Numbered from the stretch's first letter, positions 25,148 through 38,564 are shown. The stretch is 64,000 nt of DNA from Methylosinus sp. Sm6 (GCF_019802345.1 NZ_JAINDZ010000006.1:1-64000), one strand, 5' to 3'. Program-made: numbers and translations. The notes: generated from the letters alone by a model not told the origin.

Positions 25148-25930
25148 ATGACCTTTTCGGCGGAAGAGATCGAGCGCTATGCGCGGCATATCGTGCTGCG
25201 CGATGTGGGCGGGCCCGGTCAGCAGCGGCTGAAGGCGGCGCGCGTGCTCGTCATCGGCGCCGGCGGGCTCGGCGCGCCGCTGCTGCAATATCTCGCCGCC
25301 GCCGGCGTCGGCGCGCTCGGCGTCGCCGACGACGACGAGGTCTCGCTGTCCAATCTGCAGCGGCAGGTGATCCATGGATCGATGGATGTCGGCCGGCTGA
25401 AGGTCGAGAGCGCGCAGGACGCGCTGCAGCGGCTCAATCCGCATGTCCATGTCGAGGCGCATGCGCTGCGCGTCACCAGGCAGGACGCACGCGCGCTCGT
25501 CGCCGACTACGACATCGTCGCCGACGGCTCCGATAATTTCGCGACGCGCTACATCGTGTCCGACGCCTGCTTTTACGAAAAGAAGCCGCTCGTCACCGCC
25601 GCGGTCGGCGGCTTCGACGCCTCGCTGACGACGCTGCGGCCTTTCGAGACCGGGCCGGACGGAACGCCCAACCCGACCTATCGCTGCCTCTTCCCCGCGC
25701 CGCCGCCGCCCGGCGCCGTGCCGAGCTGCGAGGAAGCGGGCGTGCTCGGCGCCCTCACCGGAATCGTCGGCGCGATGATGGCGCTCGAGGTGATCCGCGA
25801 GATCGTCGGATTCGGCGAGGGGCTGGTCGGGCGGCTCGTGCTGTTCGACGCGCGCGCCATGCGCTTCGAGACCCTGCGCTACGCCTATGATCCCGACAAT
25901 CCGCTATCGGGCGTCACAGCGCCGCGATGA
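25148..25930 (+). CDS. moeB: MoeB/ThiF/HesA-family adenylyltransferase
   Basis: E1-like enzyme that adenylates the C-terminal glycine of a ubiquitin-like sulfur carrier (MoaD or ThiS). The 260 residues show the nucleotide loop GAGGLG (37-42), the DDDEVSLSNLQRQ motif (61-73), DGSDNFATRY and the C-terminal SCEEAGVLG with the expected cysteine. The zinc CxxC motifs of E. coli MoeB are degenerate here (YRCLFP only), and there is no rhodanese domain. AAGGAG lies about ten bases before the ATG. MoeB and ThiF cannot be told apart with certainty. The 3' end overlaps convergent ridA by 17 bases. Confidence 0.88.
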   Translation: MTFSAEEIERYARHIVLRDVGGPGQQRLKAARVLVIGAGGLGAPLLQYLAAAGVGALGVADDDEVSLSNLQRQVIHGSMDVGRLKVESAQDALQRLNPHVHVEAHALRVTRQDARALVADYDIVADGSDNFATRYIVSDACFYEKKPLVTAAVGGFDASLTTLRPFETGPDGTPNPTYRCLFPAPPPPGAVPSCEEAGVLGALTGIVGAMMALEVIREIVGFGEGLVGRLVLFDARAMRFETLRYAYDPDNPLSGVTAPR

Positions 25931-26264
25931 CGGCGATCTCGACCTTGTAGGCCGGGGCGACGAGCTTCGCTTCGACCGTGGCGCGCGCCGGCGGGTCGTT
26001 CTTGTCCACCCAGACGTCCCAAACGGAATTCATTTCGGCGAAGGTGGCGATGTCGGCGAGATAGATGGTCGCCGACAGAATCTTGGCCTTCTCGCTGCCC
26101 GCCTCGTCGAGGATCGTGTCGATGAGACCGAGAATCTCGCGCGTCTGTTCGGCGACCGAGCCGCCCTTGGTCGCCTCGGCCACCTGGCCGGCGGTGTAGA
26201 TCACGCCGCCATGGACGACGGCCTTGCTCATGCGCGCGCCGGCGCCGATCCGCTTGATGGACAT
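25914..26264 (-). CDS. RidA-family reactive imine deaminase
   Basis: A 116-residue trimeric enzyme of the YjgF/YER057c/UK114 family, which hydrolyses reactive 2-aminoacrylate and other imines. The conserved arginine lies in PPARATVEA, with GGVIYTAGQVA and LADIATFAEMN in the usual places. It is slightly shorter than RidA itself and closer to the Rid1-7 subgroups, so it may act on a different imine. It ends 17 bases inside the moeB gene on the other strand. A 493-base non-coding stretch lies upstream. Confidence 0.92.
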   Translation of the reverse strand: MSIKRIGAGARMSKAVVHGGVIYTAGQVAEATKGGSVAEQTREILGLIDTILDEAGSEKAKILSATIYLADIATFAEMNSVWDVWVDKNDPPARATVEAKLVAPAYKVEIAVIAAL

Positions 26265-26757
26265 TGTCGCTCCCTTATCTCGATGCGGCGAGGCATAGGC
26301 CGAGGCGGCGAGACGAGCAACAGGAACGTCCCGTTCTGCGGCGCGTCCTATCGATCGAAAGGAAAACTCTATCGCGGCTCTACATACACAAAGAGCGGGG
26401 ACGGCCCGTGCCTTTCCCCACTCTTTGGTACCCGTCCTTTGACCGGAAGATTCGATGCGGCCTCGGCGGGCCGCTGCGCGGACATTGGTGTGGAGCGTCT
26501 CGCGGATCGAAATAGCTTCCGGCGTCCTCCCCGACTTGGACCTCAGCCAGCGACTCGTCGAACGCCTTTGGCGCTCTTATGTTTTTTCCTGCCAGCTCGG
26601 CGTGGAGGACATTATGACAGGCCGAGGTGTTTGTCATCTGAAAAGGGCGCAGGATGAAAAGAAATTGTGCGGCGGGCGCCTTCGCTGACGGCATTTTTTG
26701 CTGCGCCGCCGCGCTCGTCGAGACCGGGCGGCGCAGAGCCCCGCCCGGTCGGATAGG
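26265..26757. other. Non-coding, A/T-richer stretch between ridA and pccB
   Basis: This 493-base gap is visibly richer in A/T than its neighbours. It holds ridA's upstream region, a hairpin at 26390-26426 (AAAGAGCGGGG pairing with CCCCACTCTTT, one mismatch, 15-base loop), and the hairpin after pccB. Two short open frames (26455-26688 plus, 26380-26694 minus) lack ribosome binding sites and natural codon use. I see no gene here. The composition suggests remnant or recently acquired DNA. Confidence 0.5.
26723..26749 (-). terminator. Hairpin after pccB
   Basis: A perfect 9-bp stem (ACCGGGCGG / CCGCCCGGT) with a 9-base loop lies directly after the pccB stop codon. No T-tract follows, so termination may need Rho, or the hairpin may simply protect the 3' end. 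Confidence 0.5.
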
Positions 26758-28293
<1,536 letters not shown>

Positions 28294-28341
28294 GGAACGC
28301 TGACCTTTGTTGGAGCGGCTGCGAGGCCGTTCGTTCTTCTT

Positions 28342-28998
28342 TTACAGGTTGGGCGTGCCGAGACGCCAGCGGGAGATTTCGGCCGATGTGAGCAGATGCA
28401 CGCGATCGGGCGAGGTGCGCTCGGCGAGCGCGATGAGGTCGCGGCTCACCCCCATGGAGGCGCTGTAGCGGGAGAGCGCTTTGCGCATCCCGCCATCGGC
28501 GTAGCGGCGCTCGCGCAGCGTCTCGCCGCTCATCGGATCGACGCCGTCGACATAATTGAACATGCGGTGGACGCCGACCCGGCTCTGGCGCGGGATGACG
28601 CGCTTCAGCCCGCCCATCAGCGCATAGACGCAGGCGGAATAGCAGCGGCCGGACACCAGTGGGCCGCCCTCGGCGGCGATGCGGGCGACGACGACCGCCA
28701 TGCCGAGCTTGCGCAGTTCTTGGCCGAGCTCCATCGAGGCGACCACTTTGCCGCCGGGCGAATCGATCAGCAGAATGCCGCGCAGCGGCTCGCGGCTCGC
28801 GCGCATGCGCAGAAAGCGCAGAAAGGCGTCGGGCGTCTGCTCGACGATCTCGCCTTCCGCGGCGACCACCTGCGGGCAGCTGCCGCCGCAATGGGAATCC
28901 GCCAGCGTCACCAGACGAAACGACATTTCGTCCGCGCGGGCCGCCGGGGCCGCGGCGATCGCCACGGAGGCGACGAGAGACGCATAAAGGATGTTCAT
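28342..28998 (-). CDS. Secreted ClpP/crotonase-fold protein (COG3904-like)
   Basis: A 218-residue protein with a signal peptide (MNILYASLVASVAIAAAPAA, cleavage near ARA-DE). The mature part has a ClpP/SppA-type fold: GILLIDSPGGKVVASMELG followed by GRCYSACVYALMGG, where the serine of YSAC is the likely nucleophile, and then RVGVHRMF. Its position in the periplasm is predicted from the signal peptide. The start chosen excludes an open frame running back through the tRNA gene. It lies downstream of tRNA-Val, and pccB begins 48 bases after its stop. Function is unknown; it may be a membrane-linked serine protease. Confidence 0.8.
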   Translation of the reverse strand: MNILYASLVASVAIAAAPAARADEMSFRLVTLADSHCGGSCPQVVAAEGEIVEQTPDAFLRFLRMRASREPLRGILLIDSPGGKVVASMELGQELRKLGMAVVVARIAAEGGPLVSGRCYSACVYALMGGLKRVIPRQSRVGVHRMFNYVDGVDPMSGETLRERRYADGGMRKALSRYSASMGVSRDLIALAERTSPDRVHLLTSAEISRWRLGTPNL

Positions 28999-29039
28999 TC
29001 GATGCCGCTCGGCGCTCCGCTGCGTCGATTGCGCTGGAC

Positions 29040-29115
29040 TGGTGGGCGGTGACGGACTCGAACCGCCGACCCTCTCGGTGTAAACGAGACGCTCTACCAA
29101 CTGAGCTAACCGCCC
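29040..29115 (-). tRNA. tRNA-Val (anticodon TAC)
   Basis: Read on the minus strand, the 76-base gene folds into a complete cloverleaf: acceptor GGGCGGT pairing with ACCGCCC, D-arm TAGCTCAGTTGGTAGAGC, anticodon loop TTTACAC with anticodon TAC, and T-arm GGTTCGAGTCC. The discriminator is A and the 3' CCA is encoded. It lies between hupB and the ClpP-fold gene. Confidence 0.97.
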
Positions 29116-29284
29116 CGTGCGTCCGGCGCAGCCGAAAGACGCGGCATAGATTTACGGGACAGGGGCCCTTCGGCGCAAGATGGCGCCGGGCGCATGCAGC
29201 CGCCGGCGAGGGTCGCGCCCCGACGGCGAGCGGACGCTTGCTCCGCTCTTCGAACGAGCGGCGCGCGAGCGCGCGGCGTTTTCC

Positions 29285-29569
29285 TCACTTCGCCTTGTTG
29301 AGCGCGGCCTTCAGCGTTGCGCCGGGCTTGAAACGGGCGCTGTTGGACGCGGGAATCTTGATCTCTTCGCCCGTGGCCGGATTGCGGCCCACGCCGGCGG
29401 CGCGCTTCTTGACGGAAAATGTGCCGAAGCCGACGAGCCGGACTTCGTCGCCCTTTTTCAGGGCCATGGTGATGCCTTCCAGCACGGCGTCGATAGCGGC
29501 GGCAGCGGCGGCTTTCGACGTGTCGGTGGCTTCCGCGACGTGCTCGACCAGCTCCAGTTTATTGACCAT
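29285..29569 (-). CDS. hupB: DNA-binding protein HU-beta
   Basis: Nucleoid protein of 94 residues that bends DNA as a dimer. The DNA-intercalating arm tip Arg62-Asn63-Pro64 (GRNPATGEEI) and the core GFGTFSV are conserved. The length is standard. It follows lon on the same strand, the normal alphaproteobacterial order, with its own promoter candidate in the 253-base gap. An IHF subunit is excluded by the sequence of the arm and helices. Confidence 0.96.
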   Translation of the reverse strand: MVNKLELVEHVAEATDTSKAAAAAAIDAVLEGITMALKKGDEVRLVGFGTFSVKKRAAGVGRNPATGEEIKIPASNSARFKPGATLKAALNKAK

Positions 29570-29668
29570 GGTCCAATCCCTTCTCTTCTCCGCCGGGGAG
29601 CCGGGCGTCGAAAGGGCGAGCGGCCACGAATCGTCGAACCCGGCGTCCGAGAGTGATGTGCCGGAATC

Positions 29669-29696
29669 TCAGTAAAAGCAAGGGTTGGAACGTCAA
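29669..29696 (-). promoter_or_regulatory. hupB promoter candidate
   Basis: On the minus strand TTGACG (29691-29696) and TACTGA (29669-29674) are separated by 16 bases. They lie about 100 bases before the hupB ATG. The -35 element is strong and the -10 weak, as is common in this class. Confidence 0.4.
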
Positions 29697-29781
29697 GGAC
29701 CGCCGCAATCCCTGGGAAACGGGGACGGCGGACGCAGATCGACGCGCAAAGGCCCGAAATTCCGGGCGGGGGCGGGGAAGA

Positions 29782-29806
29782 CCCGCGCCGCTCTGCGCGG
29801 CGCGGG
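29782..29806 (-). terminator. Hairpin after lon
   Basis: A perfect 10-bp stem (CCCGCGCCGC / GCGGCGCGGG) with a 5-base loop lies 17 bases after the lon stop codon. On the minus strand only a weak TCTTCC tract follows, so it is a partial intrinsic terminator or an mRNA 3' end stabiliser. Confidence 0.55.
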
Positions 29807-29822
29807 CCTCGAGCTCGGGCGG

Positions 29823-32246
<2,424 letters not shown>

Positions 32247-32392
32247 TTCGTGTTTCCTGTTCCGTTTCGCCCTTCGCCCCGGGCGGGTCGAGGCGGGGCT
32301 ATGACGCTTGGAGGCAAGCAAGTTCTGGGCTAGACGCCGTCGATTGAAAGAGCCGCCTTCTTCGCACATATGCTTTGAAGGCGTTACGCAAC

Positions 32393-32421
32393 AAATGGGC
32401 CTGACGGCCGCGCTATTCAAG
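32393..32421 (-). promoter_or_regulatory. RpoH (sigma-32) type promoter of lon
   Basis: On the minus strand CTTGAA (32416-32421) and CCCATTT (32393-32399) are separated by 16 bases, so CTTG-N18-CCCATTT. This fits the alphaproteobacterial heat-shock promoter pattern (CTTG-N17/18-CYTATNT) with one change. It lies about 140 bases before the lon ATG, in the 256-base gap behind clpX, which suggests lon has its own heat-inducible start. Confidence 0.5.
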
Positions 32422-32502
32422 AACTCTTGAAAAACAACCATCTGCGACCAATTCGCGAGCGGGGGCGGCGCTATCTAGAGGCCGCTCCTGCCGAAATTCG
32501 CG

Positions 32503-33765
32503 TCACGCGCTGGCTCCGCTCTTCTCGCTGCGCTCGGCATAGATATAGAGCGGCCGCGCTTTGCCTTCGACGACCTCGGGACCGATGACGACCTGCTCGA
32601 CGCCTTCGAGGCCCGGCAGCTCGAACATCGTGTCGAGCAATATGCCTTCCATGATCGAGCGCAGGCCGCGCGCGCCGGTGTGGCGCTCGATCGCCTTGCG
32701 TGCGACGGAGGAGAGCGCCTCGTCCTGGAAGGTGAGCTCGGTGCTCTCCATCTCGAACAGGCGCTGATACTGCTTGACCAGCGCATTCTTCGGCTCGGTG
32801 AGGATGCGCTTCAGCGCCTCCTCGTCGAGATCCTCGAGCGTCGCGATCACCGGCAGGCGGCCGACGAATTCGGGGATGAGGCCGAACTTCAGCAGATCCT
32901 CCGGCTGCACATGGCGGAAGATGTCGCCGGTGCGGCGCTCGTCCGGCGCCTGCACGGTGGCGCCGAAGCCGATGGAGGTGCCCCGTCCGCGCGAGGAGAT
33001 GATCTTCTCGAGGCCGGCGAAGGCGCCGCCGCAGATGAAGAGAATATTGGTCGTGTCGACCTGCAGGAATTCCTGCTGCGGATGCTTGCGCCCGCCCTGC
33101 GGCGGCACGGAGGCGATCGTGCCTTCCATGATCTTCAGCAGCGCCTGCTGCACGCCTTCGCCCGACACGTCGCGGGTGATCGAAGGATTGTCCGACTTGC
33201 GGGAGATCTTGTCGATCTCGTCGACATAGACGATGCCGCGCTGCGCGCGCTCGACATTATAGTCGGAGGCCTGCAGCAGCTTCAGAATGATGTTCTCGAC
33301 ATCCTCGCCGACATAGCCCGCCTCGGTCAGCGTCGTCGCGTCCGCCATGGTGAAGGGCACGTCGAGAATGCGCGCGAGCGTCTGCGCCAGCATGGTCTTG
33401 CCGACGCCGGTCGGGCCGATGAGCAGAATGTTCGATTTGGCGAGCTCGACGTCGCCGTGCTTGGTCGCGTGATTGAGCCGCTTGTAGTGATTGTGCACCG
33501 CGACCGACAGCACGCGTTTCGCCTGCGCCTGGCCGATCACATAATCGTCCAGCACCTTGCAGATTTCGCGCGGCGTCGGAATGCCGTCGCGCTGCTTGAC
33601 GATGGACTTGTTCTCCTCGCGGATGATGTCCATGCACAGCTCGACGCATTCGTCGCAGATGAACACCGTCGGCCCAGCGATGAGCTTGCGCACCTCGTGC
33701 TGGCTCTTGCCGCAAAAGGAGCAGTAGAGCGTGTTCTTCGAATCGCTGCTGCCGACCTTGCTCAT
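32503..33765 (-). CDS. clpX: ClpX ATPase, specificity subunit of Clp protease
   Basis: AAA+ unfoldase that recognises substrates and threads them into ClpP. The 420 residues begin with the zinc-binding domain (Cys15, Cys18, Cys37, Cys40) followed by the AAA+ core with Walker A GPTGVGKT (117-124), the [11 protein letters not shown] sensor region and the IGF loop (RGTSIGFGA) that docks on ClpP. In most alphaproteobacteria clpP lies directly upstream; here the upstream gene is pfp and no clpP is in the window. Confidence 0.97.
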   Translation of the reverse strand: MSKVGSSDSKNTLYCSFCGKSQHEVRKLIAGPTVFICDECVELCMDIIREENKSIVKQRDGIPTPREICKVLDDYVIGQAQAKRVLSVAVHNHYKRLNHATKHGDVELAKSNILLIGPTGVGKTMLAQTLARILDVPFTMADATTLTEAGYVGEDVENIILKLLQASDYNVERAQRGIVYVDEIDKISRKSDNPSITRDVSGEGVQQALLKIMEGTIASVPPQGGRKHPQQEFLQVDTTNILFICGGAFAGLEKIISSRGRGTSIGFGATVQAPDERRTGDIFRHVQPEDLLKFGLIPEFVGRLPVIATLEDLDEEALKRILTEPKNALVKQYQRLFEMESTELTFQDEALSSVARKAIERHTGARGLRSIMEGILLDTMFELPGLEGVEQVVIGPEVVEGKARPLYIYAERSEKSGASA

Positions 33766-34101
33766 GTCTCAGTCTCCTGACGGATCGGCCCGCAGATGCG
33801 AATCGAACCAACCTCACTCGATATCAGCGTCGACCTAACAAAACGTGCAGGCGGCGCCCGCCCGTCGCTTCCCGGGATCCGCGACGCTTCGGCGTCGTGC
33901 TCGGACCTCAGTCTATAAGTCTCGACGCGCTATGCAACCACGACGCCCGGCTATAAATCAAGCAAGAATCGAGCCTTGGGTAGAGGCGAATGGAAATTTC
34001 CGGTCAACAAACCATTTCCGACATGGAAAGAATTTCTAAATCAGCAGGTTGAGCTCGTGTTGGGCAGCCGGCGGCGCCCGCGCCCGCCGGCTGTGCGTCT
34101 G
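33766..34101. other. Gene-free stretch between pfp and clpX
   Basis: These 336 bases carry the pfp 3' hairpin (listed separately), an A/T-richer part (about 33940-34045) with a GGAAATTTCC palindrome, and a small stem-loop at 33882-33897 (CGACGC-TTCG-GCGTCG) that would lie in the clpX leader. The clpX promoter must be here, but I cannot pick one -35/-10 pair with confidence. No coding potential is visible, and no remnant of clpP. Confidence 0.6.
34066..34092 (-). terminator. Hairpin after pfp
   Basis: A perfect 9-bp stem (AGCCGGCGG / CCGCCGGCT) with a 9-base loop starts ten bases after the pfp stop codon. No T-tract follows on the minus strand. Confidence 0.5.
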
Positions 34102-35322
34102 TCACTTTTTCAAGATTTTAGCGACATGATTGTGTCGCAAACGATAGGCGTCGGGCATCCCGCTGCCGAGCAGGGGACGCAGATAGAGCCGGAAGGCGTC
34201 GGTCACATCGGTCCCGCTCTCGCTGATGAATGCGTCGGGCATCACCTTGGTCTTGCCGGCGACCGCCTCGAGCGGCGTGAGCTGATAGTCGACCGAGTAG
34301 AAGCCCGTGCGGTGAATTGTCACGGAGCCGTTCTTGTCGCCCCACAGCGCGAACTGCACCGCCTTCTCGCCCACCTCGCGCGCCTCGCGCTGATCCACAT
34401 CGGAGACGCAGCCGACGAAGCTCCGCTGCACATAGCCGAAGGTGTCGGCGCGCACGCGCTTATAGCCGAGCCTCTTCTTGATGAGCTCCGTCAGCATGTC
34501 GGCGAGCGCGCCGCCGCCGAGATGCACATTGCCATGCGCGTCCTTCTCCACCTGCTCGGCGAGCTTGGCGGCGATCGGCGTGTGATTCTCATCGGCGATT
34601 CCTTCCGACACGGCGATGACGCAGCGGCCGTATTTGTCCATCGTCGCCATCACATCGGCGAGGAAGCGCTCGGTGTCGAACGCGCGCTCGGGCACATAGA
34701 TGAGATGCGGGCCATCATCCGGGAACTTCTTGCCGAGCGCCGAGGCCGCAGTCAGGAAGCCCGCATGGCGGCCCATGACCACGCCGATATAGACGCCGGG
34801 CAGCGCCCAATTGTCGAGATTGGCGCCGGCGAAGGCCTGCGCGACCCAGCGCGCCGCGGAGGGAAAGCCGGGGGTGTGGTCGTTGACCATCAGATCATTG
34901 TCGATGGTCTTGGGGATATGCACCACGCGCAGCGGATAGCCGGCTCTGGCGGCTTCGTCGGAGACGATGCGCACCGTGTCGGAGCTGTCGTTGCCGCCGA
35001 CGTAAAAGAAGCAGCCGACGCCATGCGCGCGCAGCACCTCGAAGATCTCGTGACAATATTTGAGGTCCGGCTTGTCGCGCGTGGAGCCCAGCGCCGAGGA
35101 CGGCGTGCCGGCGACCATCTCGAGATTATGCGTCGTCTCCTGCGTCAGATCGACGAAGTCCTCATTGACGATGCCGCGCACGCCGTGCAGCGCGCCATAG
35201 ACGCGCTCCACGCAGCGGAACTTGCGCGACTCGAGAATGGCGCCGACGAGCGATTGATTGATGACGGCGGTCGGCCCGCCCCCTTGCGCGATGAGGACTT
35301 TGGAGAAGTCGATGTCGGACAC
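34102..35322 (-). CDS. pfp: Pyrophosphate-dependent 6-phosphofructokinase
   Basis: Reversible PPi-linked phosphorylation of fructose 6-phosphate. The 406-residue product has the phosphate-donor loop YVGGNDSSD (about 108-115); the Asp after Asn replaces the Gly of ATP enzymes and is the usual PPi marker. PKTIDNDL and MGRHAGFLTAA support this, as does the 400-residue length. GTG at 35322 is chosen because GGAG lies seven bases upstream; a TTG at 35352 has none. PPi-PFK is well known in methanotrophs. A large palindromic heptamer cluster separates it from secA, so co-transcription is uncertain. Confidence 0.93.
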   Translation of the reverse strand: MSDIDFSKVLIAQGGGPTAVINQSLVGAILESRKFRCVERVYGALHGVRGIVNEDFVDLTQETTHNLEMVAGTPSSALGSTRDKPDLKYCHEIFEVLRAHGVGCFFYVGGNDSSDTVRIVSDEAARAGYPLRVVHIPKTIDNDLMVNDHTPGFPSAARWVAQAFAGANLDNWALPGVYIGVVMGRHAGFLTAASALGKKFPDDGPHLIYVPERAFDTERFLADVMATMDKYGRCVIAVSEGIADENHTPIAAKLAEQVEKDAHGNVHLGGGALADMLTELIKKRLGYKRVRADTFGYVQRSFVGCVSDVDQREAREVGEKAVQFALWGDKNGSVTIHRTGFYSVDYQLTPLEAVAGKTKVMPDAFISESGTDVTDAFRLYLRPLLGSGMPDAYRLRHNHVAKILKK

Positions 35323-35354
35323 GGATAGGCTCCAGTAGCAGCGGCGTTTCAAAG

Positions 35355-35435
35355 GCGAATAGCGAGTAGCGAATAGCGAGTGGTTCAGTCACGCTCGCTA
35401 TTCGCTATTCGCTATTCGCTATTCGCTACTCGCTC
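35355..35435. repeat. Large palindromic cluster of GCGAATA-type heptamers
   Basis: The left arm (about 35355-35382) holds GCGAATAGCGAGTAGCGAAT and the right arm (about 35393-35435) five inverted copies of CGCTATT, beginning CGCTCGCTATTCGCTATT. It lies in the 111 bases between the secA stop and the pfp start. The arms can pair in several registers because the unit is a 7-mer. A smaller copy lies at 8.5 kb. Confidence 0.88.
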
Positions 35436-38250
35436 ACACGAGCGCGCCGTGGCAGTGCTTGAATTTCTTGCCCGAGCCGCAAGGGCAGGGCTCGTTGCGG
35501 CCGACCTTGCCCCAGCCCGCCGGATTGTCCGGATCGCGAGCCTGCGCTTCGGCGACGGCGCCCATCGCCTGCGGCGAGAAATCGGCCGCGGCGAGCCGCG
35601 CGTTGAGTTCAGCGAGCGCGCTCTCTCCGCCGCCCGCCGCATTCGGGTCCGGATGCACATATTCCATCGGCGGCAGCTCGGTGGGCGCCGGCGGCGCCTC
35701 GAAGGAGACCTCGACGCGCATCAGCTGCGAGGTGACGGCCTCGTCCCAATGCGTCATCAGGCTGCGGAACAGCTCCAGCGCCTCGGACTTGTATTCGTTG
35801 AGCGGGTCGCGCTGCGCCATGCCGCGCCAGCCGATCACCTGACGCAGATGGTCGAGCACCACGAGATGATCGCGCCACAGCTGATCGAGCGCCTGCAGCA
35901 CCACCTGCTTCTCGATCATGCGCGAGAGCTGCGCCGTATTGCGCTCGACGCGCGCGGCGTAGGACTCATTGGCCGCATTGAGCAGACGCTCCTTGATCTC
36001 CTCGTCGGCGATGCCCTCCTCCTTCGCCCAATCCTCGATCGGCAGATCGAGATTGAGCTTGGCGCGCGCTTCGTCGGCGAGGACCTCGACATCCCAGGAC
36101 TCGGCATAGGCGTCATGCGGAATATGCTCCGCGACGAGCTGCGCGACGACGTCCTCGCGCATCTCGTTCACCGTCTCCTCGACGCTCTCCTCCGCCATGA
36201 TCTCGCGCCGGCGCTCGAAGATCACCTTGCGCTGGTCGTTCATGACGTTGTCGAACTTGAGGATGTTCTTGCGGATGTCGAAATTGCGCGCCTCGACCTT
36301 GTGCTGCGCCTTCTCGAGCGCCTTGTTGATCCAGGGATGGACGATCGCCTCGCCCTCCTGCAGGCCGAGGCTGACCAGCATCTTGTCCATGCGCTCGGAA
36401 CCGAAGATGCGCATCAGATCGTCCTGCAGCGACAGGAAGAATTTCGAGCGGCCGGGGTCGCCCTGGCGGCCGGAGCGGCCGCGCAGCTGATTGTCGATGC
36501 GGCGGCTCTCGTGACGCTCCGTGCCGATGATGAAGAGGCCGCCGGCGGCGATCGCCTTCTCCTTGAACTCGGCGACCTCGGCGCGGATCGCGGCTTCCTT
36601 GGCTTCGCGCGCGGCGCCCTCCAGCGCGGCGCATTCCTGCGCGACGCGCATCTCGACATTGCCGCCGAGCTGAATGTCGGTGCCGCGGCCGGCCATATTG
36701 GTGGCGATGGTGATCGCGCCGGGCACGCCCGCCTCGGCGACGATATAGGCCTCCTGCTCGTGGAAGCGTGCGTTGAGAACGGCGAACAGCCGCGACGGCT
36801 TGCCGGAATGCGCCGCCTCATAGAGCTTGCCGAGCGCCTTGGTCGGGTCGGAGAAGTCGATTTGCTTATAGCCCTTGGAGGCCAGGAACTCGGCGAGCTG
36901 CTCGGATTTCTCGATCGAGGTCGTGCCGACCAGCAGCGGCTGCATCTTGGCGCTCGCCTCCTCGATCTCGGCGGCGATGGCGTCGAGCTTCTCCTTGCCG
37001 GTGCGATAGACCTCGTCGTCCTCGTCGATGCGCTGCACCGGACGATTGGTTGGAATCTCGACGACGTCGAGCCGGTAGATCTCGGCGAACTCCTCCGATT
37101 CCGTCGAGGCCGTGCCGGTCATGCCGGCGAGCTTCTCGTAGAGGCGGAAATAGTTCTGGAAGGTGATCGAGGCGAGCGTCACATTCTCCGGCTGGACGGT
37201 CACGCGCTCCTTGGCCTCTAGCGCCTGATGCAGCCCTTCCGAGTAGCGGCGGCCCGGCATCATGCGGCCGGTGAACTCGTCGATGATCACCACCTCGCCC
37301 TTGCGGACGATGTAATCCTTGTCGCGCTGAAACAGCTTGTGCGCACGCAGCGCCTGATTGACATGGTGGACGAGCGTGACGTTCTGCGCCTCGTAGAGCG
37401 CGCCCTCGACGAGCACGCCGGACTCGGCCAGCAGCTCCTCCATATGCTCGTTGCCGGCCTCGGTCAGATTGACGGTGCGCTGTTTCTCGTCGAGCTCGAA
37501 ATCGTCCTTGTCGAGCTTCGGAATGAGCTTGTCGATGGCGTTGTAGAGGTCGGACTTGTCGTCCGAATGGCCGGAGATGATGAGCGGCGTGCGCGCTTCG
37601 TCCACCAAAATGGAGTCGACCTCGTCGACGATGGCGAAGACATGCGCGCGCTGCACCATCTGCGCCAGCTCATATTTCATATTGTCGCGCAGATAGTCGA
37701 AGCCGAATTCGTTGTTGGTGCCATAGGTGATGTCGCTGGCGTAGGCCGCGGCGCGGTCCTCGTCGGAAATATCGTGGACGATGACGCCGACGCTCATGCC
37801 GAGGAAGCGATAGACGCGGCCCATCCATTCGGCGTCGCGGCGGGCGAGATAGTCGTTGACGGTGACGACATGGACGCCGCGCCCGGCGAGCGCGTTGAGA
37901 TAGACGGCGAGCGTCGCCACCAGCGTCTTGCCCTCGCCGGTGCGCATCTCGGCGATGGCGCCCTCGTGCAGCACCATGCCGCCGATCAGCTGCACGTCGA
38001 AATGCCTCTGGCCGAGCACGCGCTTGGCCGCCTCGCGCACAGTGGCGAAGGCGGGGACGAGCAGATCGTCGAGCTTGCGGCCGTTCTCCAGCTGTTCGCG
38101 GAACTGCTGCGTGCGGGCGCGCAGGTCGTCATCCGAAAGAGCGGCGAGCTCATCCTCCAAGCCGTTGATCGCCTTGACCTTCGGCTGATAGGTCTTGAGA
38201 CGGCGGTCGTTGGCCGAGCCGAAAATCTTCTTGGCGATGGCGCCGAGCAT
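35434..38250 (-). CDS. secA: Preprotein translocase ATPase SecA
   Basis: Motor ATPase that drives secretory proteins through SecYEG. The 938 residues are full length: NBD1 with Walker A MRTGEGKT (102-109), the preprotein cross-linking domain, NBD2, helical scaffold, and a C-terminal zinc motif [12 protein letters not shown] for SecB and phospholipid binding. The DEAD-type [17 protein letters not shown] is intact. It diverges from the rimP operon across a 382-base gap. No other sec gene is linked. Confidence 0.98.
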   Translation of the reverse strand: MLGAIAKKIFGSANDRRLKTYQPKVKAINGLEDELAALSDDDLRARTQQFREQLENGRKLDDLLVPAFATVREAAKRVLGQRHFDVQLIGGMVLHEGAIAEMRTGEGKTLVATLAVYLNALAGRGVHVVTVNDYLARRDAEWMGRVYRFLGMSVGVIVHDISDEDRAAAYASDITYGTNNEFGFDYLRDNMKYELAQMVQRAHVFAIVDEVDSILVDEARTPLIISGHSDDKSDLYNAIDKLIPKLDKDDFELDEKQRTVNLTEAGNEHMEELLAESGVLVEGALYEAQNVTLVHHVNQALRAHKLFQRDKDYIVRKGEVVIIDEFTGRMMPGRRYSEGLHQALEAKERVTVQPENVTLASITFQNYFRLYEKLAGMTGTASTESEEFAEIYRLDVVEIPTNRPVQRIDEDDEVYRTGKEKLDAIAAEIEEASAKMQPLLVGTTSIEKSEQLAEFLASKGYKQIDFSDPTKALGKLYEAAHSGKPSRLFAVLNARFHEQEAYIVAEAGVPGAITIATNMAGRGTDIQLGGNVEMRVAQECAALEGAAREAKEAAIRAEVAEFKEKAIAAGGLFIIGTERHESRRIDNQLRGRSGRQGDPGRSKFFLSLQDDLMRIFGSERMDKMLVSLGLQEGEAIVHPWINKALEKAQHKVEARNFDIRKNILKFDNVMNDQRKVIFERRREIMAEESVEETVNEMREDVVAQLVAEHIPHDAYAESWDVEVLADEARAKLNLDLPIEDWAKEEGIADEEIKERLLNAANESYAARVERNTAQLSRMIEKQVVLQALDQLWRDHLVVLDHLRQVIGWRGMAQRDPLNEYKSEALELFRSLMTHWDEAVTSQLMRVEVSFEAPPAPTELPPMEYVHPDPNAAGGGESALAELNARLAAADFSPQAMGAVAEAQARDPDNPAGWGKVGRNEPCPCGSGKKFKHCHGALV

Positions 38251-38484
38251 TGCGGGGACCCTTCCAGATGAGCTGCCGGCGGAGGCCGGAGCTGGCCGCC
38301 TTTTCGCACAACTTCCTTTCGATTTGGAAATCTATTTTCGAAAGGCGGCGGGGCGCGACAGCGCGGCCGCGCCTCAGAAAGGCCGGCGCTGCGATGACGC
38401 GCGAGAGATAAGAGCCGCTCGAGCCCTTGTCAATCAATCCGGCGGCGGCGTCCGACCGGCCGAGCCGACGCTCCTGGCTTTTAC

Positions 38485-38514
38485 TTGCCTCCGGGGCCAG
38501 CCGTGGTGTATAAG
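38485..38514 (+). promoter_or_regulatory. Promoter of the rimP-nusA-infB operon
   Basis: TTGCCT (38485-38490) and TATAAG (38509-38514) with an 18-base spacer fit a housekeeping promoter. Transcription would begin about 38521 and run into the terminator-like hairpin at 38565. It lies in the 382-base gap 38251-38632 between divergent secA and rimP. The secA side of that gap holds no other feature I can support. Confidence 0.55.
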
Positions 38515-38564
38515 CGCGCCCAGTTTCCATCTCATAACGGTCACGCCGTCGTGATCGCTGCTTG

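Noticed and set aside
25016-25462. Upstream extension of the hypothetical gene at 24389
   Set aside because: It would run antisense through the start of moeB; the ATG at 25015 begins the sequence with normal codon use.
26380-26694. Two small open frames on opposite strands
   Set aside because: No ribosome binding sites, no recognisable domain and irregular codon use.
28999-29100. N-terminal extension of the ClpP-fold protein
   Set aside because: The extra residues are a translation of the tRNA-Val gene and its flank. The signal peptide begins at the internal ATG.
35355-35435. CRISPR-like array
   Set aside because: The repeat unit is only 7 bp, occurs in both orientations and has no spacers.
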